Positions 1 to 9,145 of a stretch of 64,000 nucleotides of DNA are shown here, piece after piece. A program made the position numbers and the translations under genes. The notes beneath the pieces are model-generated. The model made no database searches, was not told the origin of the DNA, and saw only the letters and a program-made list of their open reading frames with translations. This DNA comes from Haliea sp963974125 (GTDB lineage: Bacteria > Pseudomonadota > Gammaproteobacteria > Pseudomonadales > Halieaceae): assembly GCA_963974125.1 (NCBI GenBank), contig CAXBCH010000023.1, positions 1-64,000 of the forward strand, written 5' to 3'. The stretch's first letter is position 1; each line of letters opens with the position of its first letter.

Positions 1-18
1 CCGCCCAAGGCAAAATAG

Positions 19-717
19 TCACGCTGGCAACGACGTCTTGGAATGACCGGTTACGCTGTGCTCGCCGTGGTTGCCGTGGCTTATCGTCAGGTACAGCGTC
101 CACATTCCCGACAGTATCAGCAGCAGCCCGAGGACAATTTTCAGCCCCCTGCGCCGCAGCAATGACTGCACGGCACCGGCACCGAAGCTGGTTGCCAGCA
201 TGGCCGGCAGCGTGCCCAGCCCGAAAAACAGCATCATCAATGCCGACATTCCGGGGTCCTGGGCGGTAGCCGCCCAGGCGAGGCTGCTGTAGATGAGCCC
301 ACAGGGCATCAATCCCCAGCACAGTCCCAATGCCGCGCCCTGATACCAGTGCCGCAGGGGCAGCAGCTTGCCGGACCAGCGCTGCACCGGCCGCCAGAGT
401 ATGGCGCCACCGCGTTCCAGCCACTGTAGCGCCCGCCACCAGTCGGCGATATACAGCCCCATGGCTACCAGCAGAATTCCGGCGAGATAGCGCAGTGCCA
501 TGGTCCAGGCGGTGATATCGATGCTGCCGGCGGCAAATCCCAGTGCGGCACCGAGCAAGGTGTAGCTGGTGATGCGGCCGCCGTGATAGGCCAGGGTCAT
601 GCCGGTCCCCCTGGCGCCGCCCAGCTGCAGCGCGGCGGCGATACCGCCGCACATGCCGAGGCAGTGGCCGGCGCCCGCCAGCCCCAGGGCGAAGGCACTG
701 CCGAGTTCAGTCAGCAC
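19..717 (-). CDS. SafE/TauE-like membrane protein downstream of ccoS
   Basis: A 232-residue polytopic membrane protein of the sulfite exporter TauE/SafE-like (UreH-like) family. Hydrophobic segments run through most of its length. The N-terminal HCLGMCGG motif and a later MPCGL motif are typical of the variant that follows ccoS in cbb3 oxidase clusters, where a metal-related role is often assumed. The start is GTG at 717 and overlaps the end of ccoS, so it is the last gene of the ccoGHIS operon. The transported substrate cannot be read from sequence; a role in copper or thiol handling for oxidase maturation is inference. Confidence 0.8.
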   Translation of the reverse strand: MLTELGSAFALGLAGAGHCLGMCGGIAAALQLGGARGTGMTLAYHGGRITSYTLLGAALGFAAGSIDITAWTMALRYLAGILLVAMGLYIADWWRALQWLERGGAILWRPVQRWSGKLLPLRHWYQGAALGLCWGLMPCGLIYSSLAWAATAQDPGMSALMMLFFGLGTLPAMLATSFGAGAVQSLLRRRGLKIVLGLLLILSGMWTLYLTISHGNHGEHSVTGHSKTSLPA

Positions 718-895
718 TGTCTTTGTCTCCTTCCGCTGGCGGTTTCTGCTTGCCGGCTTCCTCGTCCATAAGGATGCGGGAGGCTTCCTTGTCGAGATCC
801 TCGTACTGGCCGCTGTCGATGGCCCAGATCAGCAACCGGATGACGATGACGCAGAATACCAGCGCAATTGGAATCAACAGATAGAGGCTTTCCAT
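707..895 (-). CDS. ccoS: cbb3-type cytochrome oxidase assembly protein CcoS
   Basis: A 62-residue protein with one N-terminal transmembrane segment (about residues 5-25) followed by a charged tail containing the family-typical DSGQYEDLDKE stretch. CcoS is required for a functional cbb3 oxidase, probably at heme or copper insertion into CcoN. The ATG at 895 lies one base after the ccoI stop, and its end overlaps the SafE-like gene, which is the usual ccoGHIS order. Size and position leave little doubt. Confidence 0.93.
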   Translation of the reverse strand: MESLYLLIPIALVFCVIVIRLLIWAIDSGQYEDLDKEASRILMDEEAGKQKPPAEGDKDSAD

Positions 896-896
896 G

Positions 897-3317
897 TCAG
901 ACCGCGTCCTGGTCGCGTGACTTGTTGAGGCGCAGTGAGTTCATCACCACGACCAGCGAGCTCAGGGACATCCCCAGGGCGGCCACCCAGGGCGGTATGA
1001 AGCCCATGGCGGCCAGTGGTATCCCGCTGCAGTTGTAGCCCAGGGCCCAGGCTAAGTTCTGTTTGATGATACGGGTGCATTGGCGGGCCTTGTGCAGGCT
1101 GGTAATCAGGGCCCCGAGGTTGTCACTGTCGACCACGAAGTCGGCCTGGGCCCGGGCCAGATCGGTGGCGCTGGCGACGGCGAAAGATGCGTTGGCCAGG
1201 CTCAGCAGAGGCGCGTCATTGAGACCATCGCCCACCGCCATGACGACCTGTCCCTGTTGCTGCCAGTTGCGCACCTGCAGCATCTTGTCTTCCGGCGACA
1301 GGCCGATGCCGACATGGTCAAAACCCAGCTCGGTCGCCAGCCGTTTGCCGGCGGCGGAGCTGTCCCCGGTCAGCAGGGCCAGCGTCATGCCGGCGCCACG
1401 GGCGGCTGCCACGACCTCGGCCGCTTCGGCGCGCAAGCGGTCCGAGAACCCGAACCAGGCCAGCGGCTGGCTCTGCGCACACAGGGCCACCCAGTACAGG
1501 CTTGGGTCCGGCGCTGCAGGCAAATCCGCTGCGATTTCGCGACAGAAACGTTCGCTGCCCATGCGGTAGCGCCGCCCGTTCCAGCTTGCCTCAACACCGG
1601 CGCCGGTAACATATACCGGGTCAGTCACCTGGGCGAGTGGGTTAATGTCGCGAAAGGCGTAGGCAATCGGATGATTGGAATGTTGCTGCAGGGCGCTGGC
1701 CAGGGCAGTCAGTTCCCTTGCATCGGGCTGGCCGCAGGGCTCGACTCGCTGCAGCTGCAATTTGCCTTCGGTCAGGGTGCCGGTCTTGTCGAATACCAGC
1801 AGGCGCGACCGTGACAGGGCTTCAATGGCATTGTCCCCGTGCACTACCACGCCCTTGCCACGCAGGGCGCTGGCGGCCGCTGTCAGCGCGGCCGGGGTGG
1901 CCAGTGCCAGCGCGCAGGGGCAGCTGATCACCAGTACCGAGAGACAGATCCACAGAACCTGTTCCGGTGCAATCTGGCTCCAGACCAGCCCGGTAGCAGC
2001 GGTGATCACCAGAATGCAGGCCACGAACCAGGCCGACAGGCGGTCGGCCATCCGCGCCAGGTTCGGCTTGGCGCGCTGGGCCCGTTCCACGCTCTGCTGC
2101 AAGGCGGCCAGACGGCTGTTCTCGTAGAGCTGCTCTACCGCCAGTTCCAGGCTGCCTTCCAGGTTGATGGTGCCGGCAAAGACCGCGTCGCCCGGTGTCA
2201 CCGTACGCGGCACATACTCGCCGTTGAAGGTGTCTTCCCGCACGGCACTGGTACCACTGTGCACGGTGCCATCGACGGCGATGGTCTCGCCGGCCACCAC
2301 CCGGACCGTGTCGCCGGGTTGCAGCAGGCGCCTGGGCACACGCTCCCAGGTGCCATCGCGGCACACGGTAACCGCCAGCGGCAAACTGTCCTCGGCATCA
2401 TGGCAGGCGATCATGTGTCGGCGACGCATGCGTTTCTCGAAAAACCGGCCCATCAGCAGGAAGAATGTGAACATCACTACAGAGTCGAAGTAGACCTCAC
2501 CACTCCCGGTAACGGTCGCCCAGACGCTGGCACTGAAGGCAAGACCGATGGCCAGGGCCACGGGCAGGTCCATCACCAGCGAGCCATGGCGGAGATGGCG
2601 CCAGGCCGTGGTAAAGAAGGGGCGCGCGGAATAAACCATGACAAAGCTGGCGACCAGCAAGCTGACTGTGCGCAGCAGGGTTTGGTATTCGAGGGCGATA
2701 CCCTGCAGGTCGCCAGCGTGCAGGGCGATGCCGAACATGCCGACCTGCATCATGCCGACACCCGCTACCGCCACCCGGCGCAGGTCGGCGCGGTAGTCCT
2801 GCTCGATCTGCTCACGCTGGCTGCTGCTGTGGAACGGCCTGGCGCTGTAGCCCAGTGCTTCGACCAGGGCGAAAATGCGGCTGGGCTGGACCCTGGCACT
2901 GTCGAAGTGCACTGCCAGGCGTTGCTGCTGCAGATTGACCTGGGCGTCGAGGATGCCCGGCTCGCGCAGCAGCGTCTGTTCGATCAGCCAGGTGCAGGCC
3001 GCACAGGTGACGCCGCCGAGCAGAAGCCGTGCGTTCTCGGTGCCATCCTCGCCGCGGTGGCAGAACTGGCTGCGCACGGTCGGGTCATCGTAGAGCCGGA
3101 ATTCTTCCAGTGCCGGCGGGGCATCGCTGGCTGGCTTGTCGCTGAAAGCCGTGCGTTGCCGGTAGAAGCTCGCCATCCCGCTGTCCGCGATGAGGCTGGC
3201 AACGGCGCGGCAGCCGGGGCAGCACATGGGCTGGGCGATACCGTCGATAACAACACTGAAGCGGGCGCCGGAGGGTACGGTCTCGCCGCAGTGGAAGCAG
3301 GGTTGGGGGCCGGTCAT
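897..3317 (-). CDS. ccoI: Copper-translocating P1B-type ATPase for cbb3 assembly (CcoI/FixI)
   Basis: 806 residues. From the N terminus: a Cys-rich metal-binding region (CFHCG, CCPGC), an HMA domain with TCAAC, membrane helices, the CPC ion-channel motif in SCPCALALATPA, the phosphorylation motif DKTGTLT, and the hinge GDGLNDAP. This is the CcoI/FixI copper exporter that supplies copper to cytochrome cbb3. I chose ATG at 3317 because the 24 residues upstream are Arg-rich, overlap ccoH and do not match the family. It sits between ccoH and ccoS. Confidence 0.95.
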   Translation of the reverse strand: MTGPQPCFHCGETVPSGARFSVVIDGIAQPMCCPGCRAVASLIADSGMASFYRQRTAFSDKPASDAPPALEEFRLYDDPTVRSQFCHRGEDGTENARLLLGGVTCAACTWLIEQTLLREPGILDAQVNLQQQRLAVHFDSARVQPSRIFALVEALGYSARPFHSSSQREQIEQDYRADLRRVAVAGVGMMQVGMFGIALHAGDLQGIALEYQTLLRTVSLLVASFVMVYSARPFFTTAWRHLRHGSLVMDLPVALAIGLAFSASVWATVTGSGEVYFDSVVMFTFFLLMGRFFEKRMRRRHMIACHDAEDSLPLAVTVCRDGTWERVPRRLLQPGDTVRVVAGETIAVDGTVHSGTSAVREDTFNGEYVPRTVTPGDAVFAGTINLEGSLELAVEQLYENSRLAALQQSVERAQRAKPNLARMADRLSAWFVACILVITAATGLVWSQIAPEQVLWICLSVLVISCPCALALATPAALTAAASALRGKGVVVHGDNAIEALSRSRLLVFDKTGTLTEGKLQLQRVEPCGQPDARELTALASALQQHSNHPIAYAFRDINPLAQVTDPVYVTGAGVEASWNGRRYRMGSERFCREIAADLPAAPDPSLYWVALCAQSQPLAWFGFSDRLRAEAAEVVAAARGAGMTLALLTGDSSAAGKRLATELGFDHVGIGLSPEDKMLQVRNWQQQGQVVMAVGDGLNDAPLLSLANASFAVASATDLARAQADFVVDSDNLGALITSLHKARQCTRIIKQNLAWALGYNCSGIPLAAMGFIPPWVAALGMSLSSLVVVMNSLRLNKSRDQDAV

Positions 3318-3334
3318 CGCCGTGGCGCGCCTCC

Positions 3335-3829
3335 TCAGGAATCTTCGGCGAGCAGATCTTCCGCACGAACGACACCGTCCAGGCGCCATTCGTTGCCCGC
3401 GCCGTCACTGAGAATCCAGTGCCAGCGCTCGGCAACGGCGGCCGTCATTTGGCCGTTGTAGATGCCCGGGCCTACCCGCTGCAGCGGGATGCTGAAGTCG
3501 CGGTCGGCTTCCATGGGGTGGGAGAACGTCAGTTCCAGGGTGCCTGCGGTCACCGGTCCATCCAGCTTCGCGGTAACCTGTTGGTCGGTAATCGTGAACT
3601 GTGCCGCCAGCGCGAGTTCCGCCGCGCGTTCCTTGCGTTCCAGCTGACGATTGATCGCCAGTCCCACCTTGTAGTATTGATCGACGACCAGGTCGTCAGA
3701 GTGCTTGTAGGCGGTGTACATGAGATGGAAGCTGACCACAACCACGGTGCCAGGCAGGGCGATGAGGAACCAGGGCCAGAACTGCCGGTACCAGGGGGTC
3801 GTGTCTTGATCGGGATAGACCGGTTTCAT
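3335..3829 (-). CDS. ccoH: FixH/CcoH family cbb3 oxidase assembly protein
   Basis: 164 residues with one membrane segment near residues 18-38 and a periplasmic domain containing DQYYKVGLAIN, a stretch characteristic of FixH. CcoH interacts with the CcoN assembly intermediate and is needed for a stable cbb3 complex. ATG at 3829 shares one base with the ccoG stop (TGATG), a translational coupling pattern. A GTG one codon upstream at 3832 is also open. ccoI follows 17 bases downstream. Confidence 0.9.
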   Translation of the reverse strand: MKPVYPDQDTTPWYRQFWPWFLIALPGTVVVVSFHLMYTAYKHSDDLVVDQYYKVGLAINRQLERKERAAELALAAQFTITDQQVTAKLDGPVTAGTLELTFSHPMEADRDFSIPLQRVGPGIYNGQMTAAVAERWHWILSDGAGNEWRLDGVVRAEDLLAEDS

Positions 3830-5238
3830 CACAGTGGCCTCATGAAGCGCGATTCGGAACGAGTCTGCAGCGACTCCAGGTCGGTGGCCCTGGCGGTAAA
3901 AACAATTTCGCTACTGGGTTTCGGCAGCTGTTCCGGGGCGGCTCGAACCCGCAGGGTGATGCTGCGCACCTCGCCACCGTCCAGAGTGTAGAGCGTGTCA
4001 CCGATGATTTCAGCACCGTCTATGCCGCTGATCTGGATCTCGAACTCGTGCATGGACTGCTCCATGTTGACCAGGCTCAAGGTGTAGATGTTTTCTATCT
4101 TGCCGTCCATGGTGGTCATGTACAGTTCGTTGCGGTCCCGGATCACGGTGAGTTCCAGCGGCACCCGGGTGACGATCCGGTAGCTGAACAGCCCCACCAT
4201 GACACACAGTACCAGCAGGTAGCCGATGATGCGGGGGCGCAGCCAGTGGGTGGTTCCCCCCTGCAGCTGATGTTCACTGGTATAGCTGATCAGCCCCCGT
4301 GGATAGGACATCTTGTCCATCACCGAATCGCAGGCGTCAATGCACAGGGCGCAGCCGATACACTCGTATTGCAAGCCGTCGCGAATATCGATGCCGGTCG
4401 GGCACACCTGTACGCACAGCTCGCAGTCGATGCAATCCCCCAGCCCCAGGGCCTTGTGGTCGGCGTCACGCTTGCGTGATCCGCGCGGTTCGCCGCGCGT
4501 CGGGTCGTAGGAGACGATGAGGGTGTCCTGGTCGAACATCACCGACTGGAAGCGCGCATAGGGGCACATGTACTTGCAGACCTGTTCCCGCATCCAGCCC
4601 GCATTGATGTAGGTGGCCAGGGTGAAGAAGAGGGTCCAGAGCACACCCCACTGGCCCGCCGAGAGGGTCAGCAGGTCCGGCAGCAGTTCCCGTACCGGAT
4701 AGAAGTAACCGACGAAGGTCATCCCGGTGAGGAAGGCCACGAACAGCCAGCCACCGTGTTTCAGGCCCTTGCGCAGCACCTTCTCCGCGTTCCAGGGGCC
4801 CTTGTCCAGGCGCATGCGCTGGTTGCGGCTGCCTTCGAACTTCTGCTCGATCCACATGAAGATACTGGTCCATACCGTCTGCGGGCAGGTGTAGCCGCAC
4901 CAGATCCTGCCGGCAACGACTGTCACAGCGAACAGGGCAAAGGCGGAGATGATCAGGAGAAAGGCCAGCAGCGGAAAATCCTGGGGCCAGAACACCAGAC
5001 CCAGGATGTGGAATTTGCGCTCGGGCAGATCGAACCAGATCGCCTGGCGGCCATCCCAGGACAGCCAGGGCAGCAGGAAATAGGCGATCAACAGAGGCCA
5101 GCCGGTGTACAGGCGGATACGCTGGTAGAAACCCTCGATCTTGCGGGTATAGATTTTCTCCCGGTGCTGATACAGATCGATTTCGCTGACTTCCGCCGGA
5201 GCGAACTCGTGAACGTCAATCAGGTTCTTGTCTTTCAT
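3829..5238 (-). CDS. ccoG: Cytochrome c oxidase accessory protein CcoG (RdxA/FixG)
   Basis: 469 residues with several membrane helices in the first half, a central ferredoxin domain with two 4Fe-4S cysteine clusters (CIDCELCVQVCP and CIGCALCIDAC), and a C-terminal immunoglobulin-like FixG_C domain. CcoG is a membrane iron-sulfur protein implicated in reducing Cu(II) for cbb3 assembly. It is first of the ccoGHIS genes and starts 70 bases after the ccoP stop. A hairpin lies in that gap. Full length, with all eight cysteines present. Confidence 0.95.
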   Translation of the reverse strand: MKDKNLIDVHEFAPAEVSEIDLYQHREKIYTRKIEGFYQRIRLYTGWPLLIAYFLLPWLSWDGRQAIWFDLPERKFHILGLVFWPQDFPLLAFLLIISAFALFAVTVVAGRIWCGYTCPQTVWTSIFMWIEQKFEGSRNQRMRLDKGPWNAEKVLRKGLKHGGWLFVAFLTGMTFVGYFYPVRELLPDLLTLSAGQWGVLWTLFFTLATYINAGWMREQVCKYMCPYARFQSVMFDQDTLIVSYDPTRGEPRGSRKRDADHKALGLGDCIDCELCVQVCPTGIDIRDGLQYECIGCALCIDACDSVMDKMSYPRGLISYTSEHQLQGGTTHWLRPRIIGYLLVLCVMVGLFSYRIVTRVPLELTVIRDRNELYMTTMDGKIENIYTLSLVNMEQSMHEFEIQISGIDGAEIIGDTLYTLDGGEVRSITLRVRAAPEQLPKPSSEIVFTARATDLESLQTRSESRFMRPL

Positions 5239-5278
5239 GCCGCGGTACCACTATCGGGGGCAGGGGAGGGTGTAGCGA

Positions 5279-5300
5279 CCGGCCTCCCGAGGGAAGCCGG
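5279..5300 (-). other. Small hairpin between ccoP and ccoG
   Basis: A GC-rich inverted repeat (CCGGC...GCCGG with an inner TCC/GGA part) lies between the ccoP stop and the ccoG start. No T-run follows on the minus strand, so it does not look like a terminator. It could stabilise or separate the ccoNOQP and ccoGHIS parts of one transcript. Low certainty. Confidence 0.35.
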
Positions 5301-5308
5301 CGGTTAGA

Positions 5309-6187
5309 TCAGTTGCTGAGGCTGTAGACGTAGGCCGCCAGAATGTGGATCTTGTCCTCGGTCAGGCTGTCGCCAAACGCTGGCATCACGCCGTTGCGGC
5401 CCGCACGCAGGCTGTGTGCGATCTGTTCGCGGTTGCCGCCATAGAGCCAGATACCATTGGTCAGGTTGGGCGCGCCAAACAGGTAGTTGCCCTTGGCATC
5501 CCCGCCGTGACAGGCAGCACAGTAGGTTTGATAGTGCTGCTCGCCGGCGGCAGTCAGGTCCGCGTCGGTGGAGCGCCCGTTCAGCGACAGCACGTACTCG
5601 GTGGTTTCCGCGATACCCTGGTCGCCCAGGACACCGGCCCAGGCTGGCATGGCGGCGCGGCGACCGTCGACCAGAGTGGTCTTGATCGCCTCGGGGCTAC
5701 CGCCCCAGAGCCAGTCGTTGTCGGTCAGGTTGGGGAAACCGTAGCGGCCCTTGCCGTCAGCACCGTGGCACTGGGCGCAGTTGTTGCCAAACAGGCGCAT
5801 GCCCATCCTGAGGACCGCTGGATCCTCGGCAATCTCTTCCACCGACATGGCCAGGTAACGGCTGCGCATTTCACTGTAGCGCTCCTCCGCGGCCTCGACT
5901 TCTGCCTTGTGCTGGCCGATCTGGGTCCAGCCGATCAGGCCCGGGTAATTGCCCATGCCGGGGTAGATGATCAGATAGCCGATCGCCCAGACAATGGTGA
6001 TCACAAACATATAGAACCACCAGGCCGGCAGGGGATTGTCGTACTCCTCGATACCATCGTGGGCGTGGCCGGTTGTCCTGTCGGTGGTCCCTTCGCCGCG
6101 CTTGCGGTTCGCCAGCAGGATCCAGGTGATCCCGACAAAGGTGATGACGGTCAGGATGATGACCCACCAGCTCCAGAAACTAGTCAT
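5309..6187 (-). CDS. ccoP: cbb3-type cytochrome c oxidase diheme subunit III
   Basis: 292 residues. Two hydrophobic segments near the N terminus (about 8-28 and 57-77) anchor the protein. Two c-type heme sites follow, CAQCH at 137-141 and CAACH at 223-227, each in a cytochrome c domain. CcoP passes electrons from soluble cytochrome c toward CcoO/CcoN. The start overlaps the last bases of ccoQ by eight nucleotides. Length, heme count and position after ccoNOQ make this a firm call. Confidence 0.97.
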   Translation of the reverse strand: MTSFWSWWVIILTVITFVGITWILLANRKRGEGTTDRTTGHAHDGIEEYDNPLPAWWFYMFVITIVWAIGYLIIYPGMGNYPGLIGWTQIGQHKAEVEAAEERYSEMRSRYLAMSVEEIAEDPAVLRMGMRLFGNNCAQCHGADGKGRYGFPNLTDNDWLWGGSPEAIKTTLVDGRRAAMPAWAGVLGDQGIAETTEYVLSLNGRSTDADLTAAGEQHYQTYCAACHGGDAKGNYLFGAPNLTNGIWLYGGNREQIAHSLRAGRNGVMPAFGDSLTEDKIHILAAYVYSLSN

Positions 6188-6362
6188 TGTTCTTTGCCTC
6201 CTCCTGCTTGGTACGTTGACTCAGTTCCTCATCTGCGAAGGGCAGGTTGGCGGCCTCGTCAAAGGATTTCTTGCGCTTGCTGCTCCAGGCCCAGATACAG
6301 AGGCCGATGAACGCGAAGAACAGCAGCGCCGTGCTGATTCCTCTCAGATCATTGATGTCCAT
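6180..6362 (-). CDS. ccoQ: cbb3-type oxidase small subunit CcoQ
   Basis: 60 residues with one transmembrane helix near the N terminus and a charged cytoplasmic tail, the FixQ/CcoQ form. CcoQ stabilises the association of CcoP with the core oxidase. It lies between ccoO (3-base gap) and ccoP (8-base overlap). Confidence 0.92.
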   Translation of the reverse strand: MDINDLRGISTALLFFAFIGLCIWAWSSKRKKSFDEAANLPFADEELSQRTKQEEAKNND

Positions 6363-6365
6363 TGG

Positions 6366-6974
6366 TCAGCGCCTCGTCTGCAGGAGGGTGCCCAATTGCT
6401 GGAGATAGGCGACCAGGGCGTCGATCTCCAGCTTGCCTTCCACCGCGCTGGCGGCGCCGGCGATATCCTCATCGGTGTAGGGAACTCCAACCCTGCGCAG
6501 CGCCGTCATTTTCCTGGGGGTGCGTTCGCTGTTGATCTCGTTGTCGAACAGCCAGGGGTAGGCGGGCATGTTGGACTCAGGGACCACATCCCGGGGGTTG
6601 TACATGTGGGCACGGTGCCAGTCGTCGCTGTAGCGCTGCCCCACGCGGGCCAGGTCCGGGCCGGTGCGCTTGGAGCCCCACAGGAAGGGGTGATCGTAGA
6701 CGAACTCGCCGGCAACGGAGTAGTGGCCGTAGCGCTCGGTTTCGGCGCGCAAGGGGCGGATCATCTGCGAGTGGCAGTTGTTGCAACCCTCGCGGACGTA
6801 GATGTCCCGTCCTTCCAGTTCCAGGGCGGGCAGCGGCTTGAGACCGGCAATGGGCTCGTTGACCTGCTTGCCGAACATCAGCGGAACCAGTTCCACCAGG
6901 GTGCCAAAGCTGATGGCAACGATGATCAGGATGATCATCAAGCCAACGTTTTTCTCTACGACTTCATGCTTCAT
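6366..6974 (-). CDS. ccoO: cbb3-type cytochrome c oxidase monoheme subunit II
   Basis: 202 residues with an N-terminal membrane anchor (about 10-32) and one c-type heme motif CNNCH at 64-68, followed by SQMIRPL, which is diagnostic of CcoO/FixO. It carries electrons to the CcoN active site. The start overlaps the ccoN stop by four bases (ATGA), so the subunits are translationally coupled. Confidence 0.97.
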   Translation of the reverse strand: MKHEVVEKNVGLMIILIIVAISFGTLVELVPLMFGKQVNEPIAGLKPLPALELEGRDIYVREGCNNCHSQMIRPLRAETERYGHYSVAGEFVYDHPFLWGSKRTGPDLARVGQRYSDDWHRAHMYNPRDVVPESNMPAYPWLFDNEINSERTPRKMTALRRVGVPYTDEDIAGAASAVEGKLEIDALVAYLQQLGTLLQTRR

Positions 6975-8419
6975 GCGTGACTCCCCTGTGCCGCGCCCGC
7001 CGGAAGCGCCTGCTCGGCAACATCCTTGCGTGTGGTCATGTAAACGTTGTAGGCCATCACCAGCATGCCGGCAAAGAAGATGGCGCCACCGGCCAGCCGC
7101 ACCAGATAGCCCGGATGGCTCGCCACCAGGGACTCGACAAAGGTGTAGGTCAGGGTGCCGTCCTCATTGTAGGCGCGCCACATCAGGCCCTGCAGGATGC
7201 CGTTGACCCACATGGAGGCGATGTACATCACGGTGCCAATGGTCGACATCCAGAAGTGGACATTGATGAGCTCGATGCTGTACATGCGGCTCTTGCCAAA
7301 CAGTATCGGGATCAGGTGGTAGATACAGCCAATGGAGATCATGGCGACCCAGCCCAGGGCCCCGGAGTGCACGTGGCCGATGGTCCAGTCCGTGTAGTGC
7401 GAGAGCGCGTTCACGGTCTTGATGGACATCATCGGGCCTTCGAAGGTGGACATGCCGTAGAAGGACAGGCTGACCACCATGAAGCGCAGGATCGGGTCGG
7501 TGCGCAGTTTGTGCCAGGCACCGGAGAGCGTCATCATGCCGTTGATCATGCCGCCCCAGGAGGGTGCCAGCAGAATAATGGACATCACCATGCCCAGGCT
7601 CTGGGCCCAGTCGGGCAGGGCAGTGTAGTGCAGGTGGTGGGGGCCGGCCCAGATGTAGACGGCGACCAGGGCCCAGAAGTGCACAATACTGAGGCGATAG
7701 GAATAGATGGGGCGTTCCGCCTGCTTGGGCACGAAGTAGTACATCATCCCCAGGAAGCCCGCGGTGAGGAAGAACCCGACCGCGTTGTGGCCGTACCACC
7801 ATTGCACCATGGCATCGACAGTGCCGGCGTAGGCCGAGTAGGACTTGGTCATGTCTACCGGCATCGATGCACTGTTGATGATGTGCAGCACCGCGACCGT
7901 GACGATAAAGCCGCCAAAGAACCAGTTGGCCACGTAGATGTGGCTGACCTTGCGCTTGACGATGGTGCCGAAGAACACGATGGCGTAGGAGACCCAGACC
8001 ACCGCGATAAGAATGTCAATCGGCCACTCCAGCTCGGCGTACTCCTTGGAGGAAGTCAGTCCCAGTGGCAGGGTGACCGCCGCCGCCACGATCACCGCCT
8101 GCCAGCCCCAGAAGGTGAAGGCGGCCAGCTTGTCGGATATCAGGCGCGCCTGGGTGGTACGCTGGACGACATAGTAGGAGGTGGCGAACAGGGCACTGCC
8201 ACCAAAGGCGAAGATCACCGCGTTGGTATGCAGTGGCCGCAGTCGCCCGAAGCTGGTCCAGGGCAGGTCGAAGTTCAGGGCTGGCCAGGCCAGCTGGGCG
8301 GCGATCAGCACGCCGACCAGCATGCCGACGATACCCCATACCACCGTCATGATGGCAAATTGGCGCACGACCTTGTAGTTGTAGGTCGGATGCTCCAGCG
8401 CAGCGTTGAGTTCACTCAT
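6971..8419 (-). CDS. ccoN: cbb3-type cytochrome c oxidase catalytic subunit I
   Basis: 482 residues with about twelve membrane helices. The heme and CuB ligands expected of heme-copper oxidases are visible in RPLHTN, WWYGHNAVGF, AGPHHLHYTALPDW and WTIGHVHSG. This is the proton-pumping, high-affinity oxygen-reducing subunit used at low oxygen. It is first of ccoNOQP and begins 51 bases after the Yip1-family gene, with no FNR box of its own in the gap, so it is probably read from the promoter further upstream. Confidence 0.98.
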   Translation of the reverse strand: MSELNAALEHPTYNYKVVRQFAIMTVVWGIVGMLVGVLIAAQLAWPALNFDLPWTSFGRLRPLHTNAVIFAFGGSALFATSYYVVQRTTQARLISDKLAAFTFWGWQAVIVAAAVTLPLGLTSSKEYAELEWPIDILIAVVWVSYAIVFFGTIVKRKVSHIYVANWFFGGFIVTVAVLHIINSASMPVDMTKSYSAYAGTVDAMVQWWYGHNAVGFFLTAGFLGMMYYFVPKQAERPIYSYRLSIVHFWALVAVYIWAGPHHLHYTALPDWAQSLGMVMSIILLAPSWGGMINGMMTLSGAWHKLRTDPILRFMVVSLSFYGMSTFEGPMMSIKTVNALSHYTDWTIGHVHSGALGWVAMISIGCIYHLIPILFGKSRMYSIELINVHFWMSTIGTVMYIASMWVNGILQGLMWRAYNEDGTLTYTFVESLVASHPGYLVRLAGGAIFFAGMLVMAYNVYMTTRKDVAEQALPAGAAQGSHA

Positions 8420-8470
8420 GGTTTGGTTCCACTATCGAAGAAGGTGGGCTCAGGCCCGATCCAGGGTTGT

Positions 8471-9073
8471 TCAGACGTCAGTGAAGGCAGGCCCCGCGCC
8501 CAAATCCCAGAGGAAAACGGTGGTTACCATCAGGGATACGAGAATCACCAGGCCGACACCGACCACCGCGGATGAGAACAGGAAGCCGCGCTCCTCGGGT
8601 ATGTTGGTCATGACCGGAATCCCCAGGTACAGCAGGTACACCGACCAGCTGACCGCGATTACCGCCAGCAGCATGTCCACCCACAGCAGGGGATAAAAGC
8701 CGGCAAGGCCGAACACGAACAGGGGGGTTGCCGCCAGGCTCGCGATCACGATGCCCTTGGCAAAGGTGGTCTCGGCGCCGTAGGTCTCGGCCATCCAGTG
8801 AATGAAATAGCCAACGGCCACCACGCAGCCGACCATGGCAAAGTAGAACAGGATGCACAGTTGCAGGGCGCTGTCGACGGTCAGCCTGATGGCTGGCCCG
8901 TCACCGACCGTCCAGCCCACGCGGCTGGTGCCGAAGTACCAGGCGACAGCGGGCAGCAGCGCCATAACGCAGGGATAGAGGATCAGGATATTGATCGAGC
9001 GGGCGGGCAGTTCGGCCACACTGCGCCACTGCGCATGGGGCTTCACCAATAGGCCTAGAGTGTGCTGAATCAT
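8471..9073 (-). CDS. Yip1/DUF1282-family integral membrane protein
   Basis: About 200 residues with five predicted hydrophobic segments and the layout of the bacterial Yip1 (DUF1282, YohC-like) family. Function is not known for this group. I chose ATG at 9073 because a GGGGAG ribosome site precedes it and because the FNR-type promoter predicts a transcript start near 9111-9112. ATG codons further upstream would leave almost no leader. It is the first gene after the FNR box and runs into ccoN with a 51-base gap, which suggests co-expression with the cbb3 oxidase. Confidence 0.75.
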   Translation of the reverse strand: MIQHTLGLLVKPHAQWRSVAELPARSINILILYPCVMALLPAVAWYFGTSRVGWTVGDGPAIRLTVDSALQLCILFYFAMVGCVVAVGYFIHWMAETYGAETTFAKGIVIASLAATPLFVFGLAGFYPLLWVDMLLAVIAVSWSVYLLYLGIPVMTNIPEERGFLFSSAVVGVGLVILVSLMVTTVFLWDLGAGPAFTDV

Positions 9074-9118
9074 GTTGTTTTTCTCTCCCCAAGAGTTCAT
9101 TGTGCGTGGCACGGGCGC

Positions 9119-9124
9119 ATTCTA
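9119..9124 (-). promoter_or_regulatory. -10 element of FNR-dependent promoter (TAGAAT)
   Basis: On the minus strand TAGAAT lies 31 bases (centre to centre) downstream of the FNR box, the spacing of class II FNR promoters, where the site is centred at -41.5. The predicted transcript start is about 9111-9112, giving a leader of about 38 bases to the Yip1-family ATG at 9073. There is no good -35 hexamer, as expected for an activator-dependent promoter. Confidence 0.65.
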
Positions 9125-9145
9125 ACGGTCTGCTTTGCCAGCGCC

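Noticed and set aside
1839..3461. Long plus-strand open frame opposite ccoI
   Set aside because: It is a shadow of the GC-rich ccoI coding strand, with no domain and no ribosome site.
5279..5300. Hairpin after ccoP as a terminator
   Set aside because: No T-run follows on the minus strand; I list it only as a hairpin.
6977..8575. Long plus-strand open frame opposite ccoN
   Set aside because: Antisense to a certain gene; His/Gly/Asp-rich composition comes from the reversed membrane codons.
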